A program made the position numbers and the translations under genes. From Leptolyngbya sp. PCC 6406 (GTDB taxonomy: Bacteria > Cyanobacteriota > Cyanobacteriia > Phormidesmidales > Phormidesmidaceae): a stretch of DNA of 64,000 bases. The DNA is taken from positions 2,979,170 to 3,043,169 of the forward strand of contig NZ_KI913949.1 of the NCBI RefSeq assembly GCF_000332095.2. Direction: 5' to 3'. Position 1 is the stretch's first letter. Every line of letters begins with the position of its first letter. The notes beneath the pieces are model-generated. The model did no database searches. It saw only the letters and a list, made by a program, of their open reading frames with translations, and was not told the origin of the DNA. Positions 25,910 through 34,091 of this stretch are shown here, in pieces.

Positions 25910-27440
25910 TGATGAACTGTTAACCCAGCGTCTAGCGGAATTTTTGGCATCCCATTCCTATGCTGTAGATATAGCCCTAGATGGTGAAGCAGGTTGGGAT
26001 TATACCCAAGCCGCTATCTACGACCTCATCGTGCTAGATATTAATCTGCCCAAACTAGATGGTGTCCGCCTCTGTCAGAAACTTCGCCGAAACAAATACA
26101 ATAGTCCCATTTTGCTGCTAACTGCTAAAGGAGATAGTTCAGACAAGGTCATGGGGTTAGATGCAGGAGCCGATGACTATTTGGTCAAGCCCTGCACCCT
26201 AGAAGAACTATCTGCCCGGATTCGAGCTTTGTTACGTCGTCCCCAAACCGCAGTCTCCCCTCTCTTGAAATGGGGTGGCATTACGATGGATCCTGGAACC
26301 TGTGAAGTAACTTGTCAAGGAAAATTATTACCCCTATCTCCCAAGGAATACGGTTTGTTAGATCTATTTTTACGCAACCCTAAACGGGTATTTAGCAGCA
26401 GTATTATTCTCGAACATCTCTGGGGATTTGACGATGCTCCAGACAAAGAAACAATTCGAACTCATATCAAACGATTGCGCCAAAAACTAAAAGCAGTAGG
26501 GCTAGAGAATATGATCGATACAGTTTATGGCATGGGATATCGCCTCCAGCCCCTAACAGCTACTCCCACTGCAACAGAGAATCAATCAACAGGGGATCAA
26601 TCGGCAGAGGATCAATCGGCAGAGAATGAAGCACGCGCTGCTGCGATCGCACTTTGGAGCAAATTCAAGGCTCCCATCCTAGAACGCATAGCTAATGTAG
26701 AGCAGGCTGTAGCCGCCCTCAAAAACGGTAATTTATCCGTAAGTCTACGGCAAGTAGCAGTCGCCAATGCCCATAAGCTATCCGGTTCCCTAGGGATGTT
26801 TGGATTTCCTGAGGGATCTCGACTGGGGCAGGAGATCGAAACGCACCTCCAGCAAGCGACTACAGCAGCGGAGATTGATCAATTACAAACTCTGCTAGCT
26901 GCCTTGAACCAGGAGCTTCAGCGATCGCCCCAGCCTTCAGAGACGAATCTGCCTAGAGATGGAGTTATCAGGCAAACCTCTTCAGCACAGCCAACCCCCA
27001 CCCTGCCTCTGCCCCAAACGTCTCAATCGTCATCACCCGAAATTAAAATACTAGCCGTAGATGATGATCCGCTCATTCTCAAATCTTTGCAGCATCTCTT
27101 GCCCCGTTGGGGGCTTCACCTAATTACCCTAAATAATCCCCTACAGTTATGGGATACCTTAGCCAGTGAAATGCCAGATCTACTGATTTTAGATGTAGAT
27201 ATGCCCCAGGGTAGCGGCATTGAGCTATGTCGATTTATTCGCGACAATGATATCTGGAATGGCATACCTATTTTGTTTTTGACCGCCCATCGTGAAGCAG
27301 AAATGATTGTAAAAATGTATAGTGCTGGAGCCGATGACTATATTGCCAAGCCTTTCACGGAGCCCGAAATAATCACACGTATTTTTAACCGTCTAAAACG
27401 TAATCGCCTGCTCCAGAGCTGGCAAAAACCAACCCTTTAG
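25887..27440 (+). CDS. Response regulator: REC, winged helix, HPt, REC
   Basis: The 517-aa protein has a receiver (about 1-120; LIVLDINLP), an OmpR/PhoB winged helix (about 130-225; RTHIKRLRQKLKAVGLENM), a linker with three STGDQSAEDQS-like repeats, an HPt domain (about 245-340) with His296 in ANAHKLSGSLGMFGF, then a second receiver (about 385-505; LLILDVDMP). A DNA-binding regulator that also carries an HPt can accept and forward phosphate within a relay. It overlaps the upstream kinase gene by 23 bp and is followed after 24 bp by a lone receiver gene, so the three form one operon. Confidence 0.93.
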   Translation: MRILLVDDDELLTQRLAEFLASHSYAVDIALDGEAGWDYTQAAIYDLIVLDINLPKLDGVRLCQKLRRNKYNSPILLLTAKGDSSDKVMGLDAGADDYLVKPCTLEELSARIRALLRRPQTAVSPLLKWGGITMDPGTCEVTCQGKLLPLSPKEYGLLDLFLRNPKRVFSSSIILEHLWGFDDAPDKETIRTHIKRLRQKLKAVGLENMIDTVYGMGYRLQPLTATPTATENQSTGDQSAEDQSAENEARAAAIALWSKFKAPILERIANVEQAVAALKNGNLSVSLRQVAVANAHKLSGSLGMFGFPEGSRLGQEIETHLQQATTAAEIDQLQTLLAALNQELQRSPQPSETNLPRDGVIRQTSSAQPTPTLPLPQTSQSSSPEIKILAVDDDPLILKSLQHLLPRWGLHLITLNNPLQLWDTLASEMPDLLILDVDMPQGSGIELCRFIRDNDIWNGIPILFLTAHREAEMIVKMYSAGADDYIAKPFTEPEIITRIFNRLKRNRLLQSWQKPTL

Positions 27441-27464
27441 TCCCTCTTCAATGCTGACAACATC

Positions 27465-27854
27465 ATGAAAAATATTCTCGTAATCGATGATGAAGCAGAT
27501 ATCTGCGAAATTGCTAAAGTTAGCCTGCAAATCACCAAGAAGTGGCAAGTGTTAACGGCAGCTTCGGGCCAAGAAGGCGTGGCAATAGCCATAGACACAC
27601 AGCCTGATGTCATTCTCTTGGACGTAGTCATGCCTAGCATAGATGGCCTTGCCACCCTCAAAATCCTTAAAACGACTGCCGCGACTCAACAGATCCCTGT
27701 GATTATGCTGACAGCAACGGGCAGCATTGTCAGCCAGCGGCAATACGCGGAACTCGGTGCCCATGCAGTGATGCTCAAACCATTTGACCCAGGGCTGCTA
27801 GGTCACCAGATCGCCACTGCCCTTAAGTGGGAACCTGAGCCTATCTCGAACTAA
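27465..27854 (+). CDS. Single-domain response regulator (CheY-like)
   Basis: The 129-aa receiver has the acidic pocket DDE near residue 7, VILLDVVMP with the phospho-Asp at about residue 55, the T of LTATGS, and the K of MLKPFD. There is no output domain. It is the third gene of the operon with the GAF kinase and the REC-HPt regulator, so it may shuttle phosphate to the HPt or from the kinase. Confidence 0.93.
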   Translation: MKNILVIDDEADICEIAKVSLQITKKWQVLTAASGQEGVAIAIDTQPDVILLDVVMPSIDGLATLKILKTTAATQQIPVIMLTATGSIVSQRQYAELGAHAVMLKPFDPGLLGHQIATALKWEPEPISN

Positions 27855-27925
27855 GCTGTCGAATTCTCTGGCGCTACCGCTGACTCGACCGGAAGGTTCG
27901 TATCCATAGAAAATAACCTTGCGCA

Positions 27926-28366
27926 TTAGATGGCGTACTCGTAGGAGGTGGCATTGGGCTGGGCTGGAGATAGGCGATCGATCACTCGCTGGACAGTCTG
28001 GCTGGCCGCGATCGCAATTTCCCTAGCCTTTGGACTCTCGACCGGGGCAAACATCGCCAAGGGGTCAACCGCTGAAACCTCAACCCGACCATCGGTGTGT
28101 TCTTGCACCACGACGTTGCAGGGGTACAGAACACCCGCTTTGTCATCGGTCTGGAGCATTTGATAGGCAATTTGAGGATGGCACGCTCCCAGAATTTTGT
28201 ACTGGCGAAAGTCAACATCCAGCTTTTTCTTAAAAGCTGCCTGCACATCAATTTCGGTCAAGATGCCCATACCTTCTTGCTTGAGAGTTTCGGTAACCTG
28301 GGCGATCGCCTCCTCAAAAGAGGCATCAACAACCTTGCTGAAGTGGTAAGTCATCGTAATTTCCAA
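27926..28366 (-). CDS. DUF302 protein
   Basis: This 146-aa soluble protein of the DUF302 family has the opening pattern FEEAIAQVTETLKQEGMGIL and the conserved ILGACHPQIAYQMLQTD and VLYPCNVVVQE. Translation may start at 28354 (MTYHFSKVV), which is the usual family start. The function is unknown, and members often occur with sulfur or metal-stress genes. It lies downstream of the DUF2892 gene with a gap of about 200 bp, so the two may be cotranscribed. Confidence 0.88.
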   Translation of the reverse strand: MEITMTYHFSKVVDASFEEAIAQVTETLKQEGMGILTEIDVQAAFKKKLDVDFRQYKILGACHPQIAYQMLQTDDKAGVLYPCNVVVQEHTDGRVEVSAVDPLAMFAPVESPKAREIAIAASQTVQRVIDRLSPAQPNATSYEYAI

Positions 28367-28567
28367 GTAATTTCCAAGTAATTTCCAAAAACTATGCGTA
28401 AGTGGGTCTAGGGGCTGTGGGCCATCAAAGCCAGATGCCTGGTTATGGGGCGATTACAACCCCTAGCTTGATTTAGCAGGGGGTGGGCGTGGTCATGCCT
28501 ACCCCACAAGGGTTTCCTCGTTAATTTTCCACATGCCCTAGATCTGTATGCCCTAGATCCATATGCC

Positions 28568-28780
28568 CTAGATCTGTTCGCGAGGCTGACTGGTGCGCAG
28601 GCCCAGCAGGCTATAGAGCCCACAGAAACCAACCAGCCCAGTGGCCAGCAACACACCGCCTGCCACCACTAGGCCAATGCCCAAGGCAGAACCGCTGTAA
28701 AGGAATAGTCCTAGATACACCAGCACCGACGCCAACAGTAAGCGGATCAGGCGATCTAGCAAACCAACATTTGTTTTCAT
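28568..28780 (-). CDS. Small membrane protein, DUF2892 (YgaP-like)
   Basis: The 70-aa protein has two membrane helices (about 10-28 and 32-55), the second with G-L-V-G-F-C-G-L-Y-S-L-L-G, the hallmark of the DUF2892 domain. That domain is also found fused to rhodanese in YgaP and encoded near sulfide genes. The start has GGAGA at good spacing. Upstream, at 28879-28910, lies a motif shared with the sulfide:quinone oxidoreductase promoter, which suggests a sulfur-linked role. Confidence 0.85.
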   Translation of the reverse strand: MKTNVGLLDRLIRLLLASVLVYLGLFLYSGSALGIGLVVAGGVLLATGLVGFCGLYSLLGLRTSQPREQI

Positions 28781-28878
28781 AGCGAAAATCTCCAGTGTTG
28801 AATAGATTTCAAGCCCCTTGGCCTAGTCATGAAGCATTGACTGTCCAGGCAATCGGCATCGTTATCTAACTTTACCCA

Positions 28879-28910
28879 CATTATATGGCTATTTAGTTAT
28901 AGAATAACAA
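28879..28910. promoter_or_regulatory. Candidate operator shared with the SQR gene, copy 1
   Basis: The motif ATAT-G-GCTAT-T-TAGTT ... AGAATAAC matches ATAT-A-GCTAT-A-TAGTT ... AGAATAAC at 33921-33949. Here it is about 100 bp upstream of the DUF2892 start, on the side from which that gene is transcribed. ArsR-type sulfur-responsive repressors bind AT-rich palindromes, and that is only a candidate explanation. Confidence 0.4.
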
Positions 28911-29039
28911 GGTCAGGCAAATTGGGTTTACTCAATCCTGCCAAACCCTTGTTCTATAAGGGTTCTCGGGGGAGAGGATTCGCGATCGCCCAGCAAGTCG
29001 CTGGAGCGTTAGCCCTAAAGACAGCCCCTCTTATCCATT

Positions 29040-29460
29040 AAGAGGATGTTTTGAAAGTCACATTTGTCATTCCGAGAGTAGCGAAGCAGAACATAGACGC
29101 TCTGCGACTTCCCGTAGGGTGGAATCTAGGCTTTGAGCCTCTACGTCGAGATGCTTCACGACGCGATCGTGCCATTACACCTTCGGAGCAACCGACCCAA
29201 CCCAAAATGTTGGGTAATGCCCTGAAGAAACAGAGGGAAGCCTATGATTCCGAGCGCAGGGAGGAAGCCTGATCTGGCTGTTAGACCAAGATGTTTCAAC
29301 TCCGCTCCGCTCCATTACTCCTGCGGAGTCGCTCCGCGAACAACATAACAAGTACACTCAACATGACAATGAGCTTGTCATTCCGAGCGCAGTGAAACAG
29401 AGAGAGGAATCTCCATCCCTCAGCATAGTCCAAGATCCTTCACTATGACATTGAACACTT
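29040..29460. repeat. Dispersed repeat of the 'cattccgag...aacagaggga' family
   Basis: The gap from 28911 to 29619 holds no gene. Bases 29058-29430 contain pieces such as 'tcattccgag', 'acccaaaatgttgggtaatg', 'gaagaaacagagggaagcct' and 'gagcgcaggga', found again at 53870-54180 and, diverged, at 205-430. ACCCAAAATGTTGGGT is a palindrome inside it. Confidence 0.65.
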
Positions 29461-29619
29461 CTCAGACACCCTCTTAGAGCGCCATCACTAAGCGACTCTA
29501 ATTACGTTTAATATCAAACTCAATCAACTCATACAATTCACTCAAAGAATCAAGCAATAGCCTGTCACCATGAATTTGGTCCAACTCAAATAATCATTTC
29601 ACCAGTTGAGGAATAGGTC

Positions 29620-29802
29620 ATGAGCTTAGAAGATAGAGCCAAGGCCACGGCCAAAAATATTGAAGGTAAAGTTCAAAAAGCTGTAGGGGATATAACAGGA
29701 GACCCTAAGACCCAGACGGCGGGCACAGAAAAGCAAGCAGAGGCAAAGGTTCAGCACACCGTCGAAAACATAAAGGAGAAAGTCAAGGAGGCAATTGACT
29801 GA
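29620..29802 (+). CDS. CsbD-family stress protein
   Basis: The 60-aa hydrophilic protein has the CsbD pattern: KATAKNIEGKVQKAVGDITG, then DPKTQTAGTEKQAEAKVQ. Proteins of this type accumulate under general stress, and their molecular role is unknown. It heads a row of small plus-strand stress genes reaching to dps, with gaps that suggest several transcripts. Confidence 0.93.
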   Translation: MSLEDRAKATAKNIEGKVQKAVGDITGDPKTQTAGTEKQAEAKVQHTVENIKEKVKEAID

Positions 29803-29910
29803 AATCCGCTTAAAGAACCCATCTCGTTTCTTGCTCTCACTCTATTAGTAGATGAGAGAGCAGAAATTTCATTGCTGATTTAGTAACCAAAGAATTTTCT
29901 GGAGATTAAT

Positions 29911-30330
29911 ATGATCTTTTCTCATCAGATTCGCAAAATTTTGATGACTGTTGGATTAGTTGTAATCCTCTCAACGGTTATCACCTTTGGTTTTGCCTCT
30001 GGAAAAAGTTGGGCTAATCCTTTATTGACATCTAGCATTAGCCAACCACATGCTTTAGTTGCGACTACAAACCAAGCTAAAGTAGCCGCCAAGAAGATGG
30101 AAGGTAAAGCCCAAGAAAGAATTGGTAATATGACCGGTGATCTTAAAACCCAGGCTGCCGGAAAAGCCAAGCAATTTGAAGCTAACACTCAAGAGGCAAT
30201 CATTGAAAGCATTGACAATCCCAATTATCAACCTAATGGGAAAAACTTGAGAAAGCAAAACCGTGAAGCCGTGAAATGCCTAGAAGATGATGTTAGTAAT
30301 TGCTTTGATCAAACACAAGGCCCTGACTAG
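29911..30330 (+). CDS. Membrane-anchored CsbD-like protein
   Basis: The 139-aa protein has a signal or anchor helix (about 10-30), then a CsbD-like segment (KVAAKKMEGKAQERIGNM, LKTQAAGKAKQFEANTQ) and an acidic tail with two Cys. The same motif order as the preceding 60-aa gene suggests a duplication followed by gain of an export signal. Its function is unknown, and it probably responds to stress like its neighbour. Confidence 0.8.
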   Translation: MIFSHQIRKILMTVGLVVILSTVITFGFASGKSWANPLLTSSISQPHALVATTNQAKVAAKKMEGKAQERIGNMTGDLKTQAAGKAKQFEANTQEAIIESIDNPNYQPNGKNLRKQNREAVKCLEDDVSNCFDQTQGPD

Positions 30331-30347
30331 GCTTGCCTAACTATCAC

Positions 30348-30450
30348 ATAGCGATCCCACATTGATGTCCGAAAACCTTCGTAGCGTGGGTGAAGCAAAG
30401 CCTAACTCACGAAATAAGAGGCTTACTCAAAGTCCACGCAGGATCGCTAT
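30348..30450. repeat. MITE-like element, TIR ATAGCGATCC, copy 1
   Basis: The perfect 10-bp terminal inverted repeats ATAGCGATCC/GGATCGCTAT are 103 bp apart. The interior carries CTTCGTAGCGTGGGTGAAG and GAGGCTTACTCAAAG. A diverged copy with one end changed (ATAGCAATCC) lies at 56335-56432. Confidence 0.8.
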
Positions 30451-30599
30451 AGATTGCCTTAGCAATTGGGAAAATAGGCACTGGTCTCTAAATAACCGAT
30501 CGGCAGAGTGGAATTATCGAAAGCCTTGAAATAGAAACTTTCTAAAATTCATCTCTCGTTAGCAGCCCAGTGCCATCAACACTACATAGGAGTATAGCA

Positions 30600-30956
30600 A
30601 TGAGCACCCAAAATGAGTCTCAAGAGCACGTTCCCCAGTATGACGCGCACCTTATTCCGGCTGAATCTGCCGCCCGCCAGCATCGAGAAGGCAAGGATTT
30701 TGGCCACACCCCCCATGACGAGCCTGATCAAGAATTGAGCCACACCACAGATGGCTACACCGTAGATCAGGAGGGATTGATCAATAACTACGCAATTGAG
30801 CCAGAAATGTACGTCGAGGTGCCCGGAGATCTGCGCGAGAAAGCTGCCCAGGAAACGGCAGAACATGCCCATGAAATGCAGGAGTTATCTGAAGATGAGG
30901 ACGGCAAACTGACCACAAAACATGATTGGCGTCACAAAGGCCCTGGCCTAATTTAA
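30600..30956 (+). CDS. Acidic small protein of unknown function
   Basis: The 118-aa protein starts at the ATG at 30600 after AGGAGTATAGCA. It is hydrophilic, with many Glu, Asp and His (SAARQHREGKDFGHTPHDE; TAEHAHEMQELSEDED) and no membrane helix. It looks disordered. I do not recognise a family, though similar short acidic proteins occur near cyanobacterial stress genes. It stands between CsbD-type and cupin genes. Confidence 0.7.
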   Translation: MSTQNESQEHVPQYDAHLIPAESAARQHREGKDFGHTPHDEPDQELSHTTDGYTVDQEGLINNYAIEPEMYVEVPGDLREKAAQETAEHAHEMQELSEDEDGKLTTKHDWRHKGPGLI

Positions 30957-30996
30957 GGCAACAGATCGACAAAATTAAGCTCTCACTAAAGGCATT

Positions 30997-31022
30997 GATT
31001 CTGTCCCTTTCAAGACAGAATC
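30997..31022. other. Hairpin between the acidic protein and cupin genes
   Basis: GATTCTGTC and GACAGAATC form a 9-bp perfect stem with an 8-nt loop, 40 bp past the preceding stop codon. There is no T-run. It may slow or protect transcript ends. Confidence 0.4.
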
Positions 31023-31115
31023 TAGCCCGAATTAGCAGGTCAAATATGACACCTAAATTAGCTATCAGCGTCTTCACCGTTCAAACCTATCTCCCTGCTA
31101 TAAAAGGCCAATTAC

Positions 31116-31484
31116 ATGAGCACAGCTATCCTGTCGTTGAAAGTAACTCAAATTAATTGGCCTGATGTCATTGAGTATCCTCAATCTGGAGTCAAGAGCA
31201 AGCTTCTGCTAGAAGATAAAAATTGTCGCTATGTACTGATGTCTCTGGGGACATCAGCGTCCATTGCAGAACATACTAACCCTCGCAATGCCACCGTAAA
31301 TGTTCTTGAAGGGCAAGGCATACTGACCCTAGAAGACAAAGAAATTGTTTTAGAACTAGGGATCTTTGTCTTTATACCGGCTAACGCACGCCACTCACTT
31401 AAAGCGATGACTGATCTCACCTTTTTGCTGACACTTTCTGAAATGGTGACAGACTCTAATCATTCACCCAACCGTCAGGGCTAA
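31116..31484 (+). CDS. Cupin-domain protein
   Basis: The 122-aa single-domain cupin has the two motifs: EHTNPRNATVNVLEGQG and FVFIPANARHSLKA. The His residues could bind a metal. The substrate is unknown. It is in a row with CsbD, flavin-binding and Dps genes, so a redox or stress role is likely. Confidence 0.88.
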   Translation: MSTAILSLKVTQINWPDVIEYPQSGVKSKLLLEDKNCRYVLMSLGTSASIAEHTNPRNATVNVLEGQGILTLEDKEIVLELGIFVFIPANARHSLKAMTDLTFLLTLSEMVTDSNHSPNRQG

Positions 31485-31537
31485 ATTTCTTTTACTTGAC
31501 TACATTATGGGCATCCTAATTTTCAGGAAGAAAGATC

Positions 31538-31990
31538 ATGTTAGATATTGATGAGATGAGCGCAATAGAGATAAATAAACTACTTCGAGAAGTAGGACAT
31601 GGACATCTGGGCTGTGCCCTTGACGGGCATCCTTACGTTGTGCCAATGCACTATTACTTTGACAATTCAGCTATTTACATCTTCACCACAGTGGGGATGA
31701 AAACTAAGTATATGGATGTCAATCCAGAGGTCTGCTTACAGGTTGAAGATGTCAAAAATCTCCAGCACTGGCGCAGCGTTACGGTGACAGGTCGGGCTGA
31801 GCATATCACTGAACAGGGCCATATCGATCGCGTGCTCGAATTTGTTAAAACACGAAATCCGGCACTGTCACCGGCCATCAATCGCACCTGGATTGATGCT
31901 TGGGGTCGGGCATCAGAAATGGCGCTTTATCAGATTCATCCTAGTGAAATTGCTGGACGAACAACCGATGGCTTGAGTAGTGAAGAATAA
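31538..31990 (+). CDS. Pyridoxamine 5'-phosphate oxidase-like flavin-binding protein
   Basis: The 150-aa protein has the split-barrel fold of the PNPOx/NimA-like family: LREVGHGHLGCALDGHPYVV, then IYIFTTVGMKTKYMDVNPEV, and a C-terminal extension. These proteins bind FMN or F420. It lacks the motifs of true PdxH. It probably reduces a small molecule, with the substrate unknown. It sits 53 bp after the cupin gene. Confidence 0.88.
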   Translation: MLDIDEMSAIEINKLLREVGHGHLGCALDGHPYVVPMHYYFDNSAIYIFTTVGMKTKYMDVNPEVCLQVEDVKNLQHWRSVTVTGRAEHITEQGHIDRVLEFVKTRNPALSPAINRTWIDAWGRASEMALYQIHPSEIAGRTTDGLSSEE

Positions 31991-32024
31991 ATAACAATTT
32001 AACTTGGATCCAGAAAGACTGAAC

Positions 32025-32549
32025 ATGAAGACCATTCTACGTTTCATTGGCTCAGCGCTCCTACTCGGAATACTCGTTTGGACAGTCACAATTAATGTGG
32101 CGATCGCCCCCGCCCAGGCCGACTTACGCCAACTAGAAGAAGCCCCAGGACAGATCGTCTACCAGTCACGCCAAACCCTCAAGGACCAGCAGGGTAATAG
32201 CTGGCAAGCGATCGCCTTCAAGCGCATTCGTCCCGACGATACAGCCGTGATCTACTTGCGGCTGGTTGGGTTTCCAGGCACCGCAGACATTGATCATTCG
32301 CAGCCATTAATACTCACCGACTCAATGGGCAAAACATTGACTGCCGCAGATATATCTCAGGATATATTTACGGATAAAACCCAAATGGAACCTGATGTCG
32401 GGCAGTATAACTTGCAGCCAATCTTGATGCAGTTAGAATCGGCGGTTCCGTTGCAGCTTATCCTGCCAACCCTCGATCAATCAGAGATTATCCTCAATGT
32501 CTCCCCTGAGATGCTTAGAGAATGGCGATTACTCACGGATCAAAAATAA
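32025..32549 (+). CDS. DUF3122 protein, exported
   Basis: The 174-aa protein starts at the ATG at 32025, not at the TTG seven codons upstream. A signal peptide ends near residue 31 (AIAPAQA). The rest has the pattern of the cyanobacterial DUF3122 family (GQIVYQSRQTLKDQQGNSWQ; VYLRLVGFPGT-like segment near residue 80). The function is unknown. It lies between the flavin-binding and DUF4079 genes on the same strand. Confidence 0.8.
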   Translation: MKTILRFIGSALLLGILVWTVTINVAIAPAQADLRQLEEAPGQIVYQSRQTLKDQQGNSWQAIAFKRIRPDDTAVIYLRLVGFPGTADIDHSQPLILTDSMGKTLTAADISQDIFTDKTQMEPDVGQYNLQPILMQLESAVPLQLILPTLDQSEIILNVSPEMLREWRLLTDQK

Positions 32550-32617
32550 TCACTGCATAACTATTCGCCATGCAGTGACAGATTAAAAAGATACATGACA
32601 ACAATTTTGGAATCATT

Positions 32618-33103
32618 ATGACTTTAGAACGTCTAGCGGCGCTTAAACCCTATCTCAGCTTTTTTCACCCCGTTACCATGTGGATTTTGCTGGCCCTAGC
32701 GATCTACACCCTATACCTCGGAGTGCAGGTTCGGCGGACAAGACTGGCAGAGGGTGAGCCTAAAAAAGAGCTGATCAAGGGTCGATTCGCGATTCGGCAT
32801 CATCAAATTGGCTCTATATTTTTGGCGCTGGTCGTCATGGGAGCGATCGGTGGCATCACCGTGACCTATATCAACAGCGGCAAGATTGTTATTGGTCCCC
32901 ACCTGTTTGCCGGGTTAGCCATAGTCGGGTCGGTTGCCACCTCGGCGGCACTGGTGCCCTTTATGCAAAAGCACACTTGGGTTCGCAGCGTCCACGTTTC
33001 GTTGAACTTAGTCGTGCTGGGGCTATTTGGCTGGCAGGCCATAACCGGGGTGCAAATTGTGCAAAAGATTGTCAGCCAGATGACGGCCAATAGTGCTGGA
33101 TGA
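32618..33103 (+). CDS. DUF4079 membrane protein
   Basis: The 161-aa protein has four membrane helices (about 15-35, 65-85, 95-115, 130-150) and conserved His in HPVTMW, RHHQIGS and VHVSLN. These are placed as possible haem ligands, as in cytochrome b561-like proteins. The assignment to DUF4079 is by overall pattern. Its stop codon lies inside a 17-bp perfect hairpin. Confidence 0.82.
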   Translation: MTLERLAALKPYLSFFHPVTMWILLALAIYTLYLGVQVRRTRLAEGEPKKELIKGRFAIRHHQIGSIFLALVVMGAIGGITVTYINSGKIVIGPHLFAGLAIVGSVATSAALVPFMQKHTWVRSVHVSLNLVVLGLFGWQAITGVQIVQKIVSQMTANSAG

Positions 33104-33124
33104 ATCGATCCAGCACTATTGGCC
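33085..33124 (+). terminator. 17-bp perfect hairpin overlapping the DUF4079 stop codon
   Basis: GGCCAATAGTGCTGGAT and ATCCAGCACTATTGGCC form a perfect 17-bp stem with loop GAATCG. The stop codon (33101-33103) sits at the top of the left arm. There is no U-tract, so it may be a transcript-stabilising or attenuating structure between DUF4079 and dps rather than a full terminator. Confidence 0.55.
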
Positions 33125-33165
33125 CACGAAACTTTAATCCCTTGAATCCTTAGGAGATCAGTTAC

Positions 33166-33645
33166 ATGCAGACGATGCCCATCAACATTGGTATGGCAGA
33201 AAAAGAGCGCCACGAGATTGCTCAGGGCCTTTCTAAACTATTGGCCGACACCTACACCCTGTATTTAAAGACCCACAACTTTCACTGGAACGTGACTGGC
33301 CCCATGTTTCGTACCCTGCACTTGATGTTTGAAGAGCAGTACAACGAGCTGGCATTGGCGGTAGATCTAATCGCTGAACGTATTCGAGCGCTGGGGTTTC
33401 CAGCTCCCGGCACCTACAAGGAGTTTGCGGCGCTTTCGTCCATTGGCGAAGAAGAGGGCGTGCCCAGTGCCGAAGACATGATTCGTAAGTTAGTGGAGGG
33501 TCAGGAAGCCGTGGTGCGCACGGCGCGATCGCTCTTTGCAGCGGTCGAGCAGGCCCATGATGAACCCACCTCAGACCTGCTTACGCAACGCATGCAGATA
33601 CATGAAAAAACCGCCTGGATGCTGAGGAGTCTGCTGGGAAATTAG
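33166..33645 (+). CDS. dps: DNA-protection during starvation protein (Dps)
   Basis: The 159-aa ferritin-like protein forms a shell that oxidises and stores iron and protects DNA. The ferroxidase motif is [17 protein letters not shown] then MFEEQY and DLIAERIR, with the conserved His, Asp and Glu. The length is normal. It follows DUF4079 after the hairpin and closes the small stress-gene row. AGGAGATCAGTTAC provides a clear ribosome-binding site. Confidence 0.95.
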   Translation: MQTMPINIGMAEKERHEIAQGLSKLLADTYTLYLKTHNFHWNVTGPMFRTLHLMFEEQYNELALAVDLIAERIRALGFPAPGTYKEFAALSSIGEEEGVPSAEDMIRKLVEGQEAVVRTARSLFAAVEQAHDEPTSDLLTQRMQIHEKTAWMLRSLLGN

Positions 33646-33699
33646 GGTCACACAGCCACCATCGATTGAAAGACGAGTGGGGTTGGCTACCGTGAATGT

Positions 33700-33844
33700 C
33701 CTTAGGGACTTGCGTCTAAATAAAGCACCGGAAGCGTTGATCACTGTAGGGTGCATAGCGCTAAGGCGCGGCTTCGCCCACGCGCAGCAATGCACCAATA
33801 GGCAAGGTGGCAATGGGTACCTTATTTTCCTGCGAGTCCCTTAG
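33700..33844 (+). repeat. MITE-like element with CTTAGGGACTTGC termini, copy 2
   Basis: The ends CTTAGGGACTTGC and GCGAGTCCCTTAG are inverted repeats. The body matches copy 1 (12074-12235) in inverted orientation, minus a 17-bp segment. It lies between dps and the SQR promoter. Confidence 0.75.
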
Positions 33845-33918
33845 GTCTCTCCAGTGCGATCGCACAGAATAGTCACCCCACTAACATCAAAATATTTGTC
33901 ACAAAAGCAACCCATGAC

Positions 33919-33950
33919 AAATATAGCTATATAGTTGATAAAGAATAACG
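33919..33950. promoter_or_regulatory. Candidate operator of the SQR gene, copy 2
   Basis: ATATAGCTATAT (33921-33932) is a perfect 12-bp palindrome, followed by AGTT...AGAATAAC. The same composite motif is found upstream of DUF2892 (28879-28910). It is about 150 bp before the SQR start codon. A sulfide-responsive ArsR-type repressor site is a plausible reading, though no such regulator gene is in the window. Confidence 0.45.
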
Positions 33951-34091
33951 GGCTTTGTGCGTCTGTCATCACCTCAGTCATCGCCCCACCTTAAGCGCAG
34001 GCTACACAAGGGGTTGGGATATTTTTCGCCCCTGTATGCATCATTGTCGGCACCGCATGGATCCGTCGGAAATAGCATTGAGGTTTTTTCT

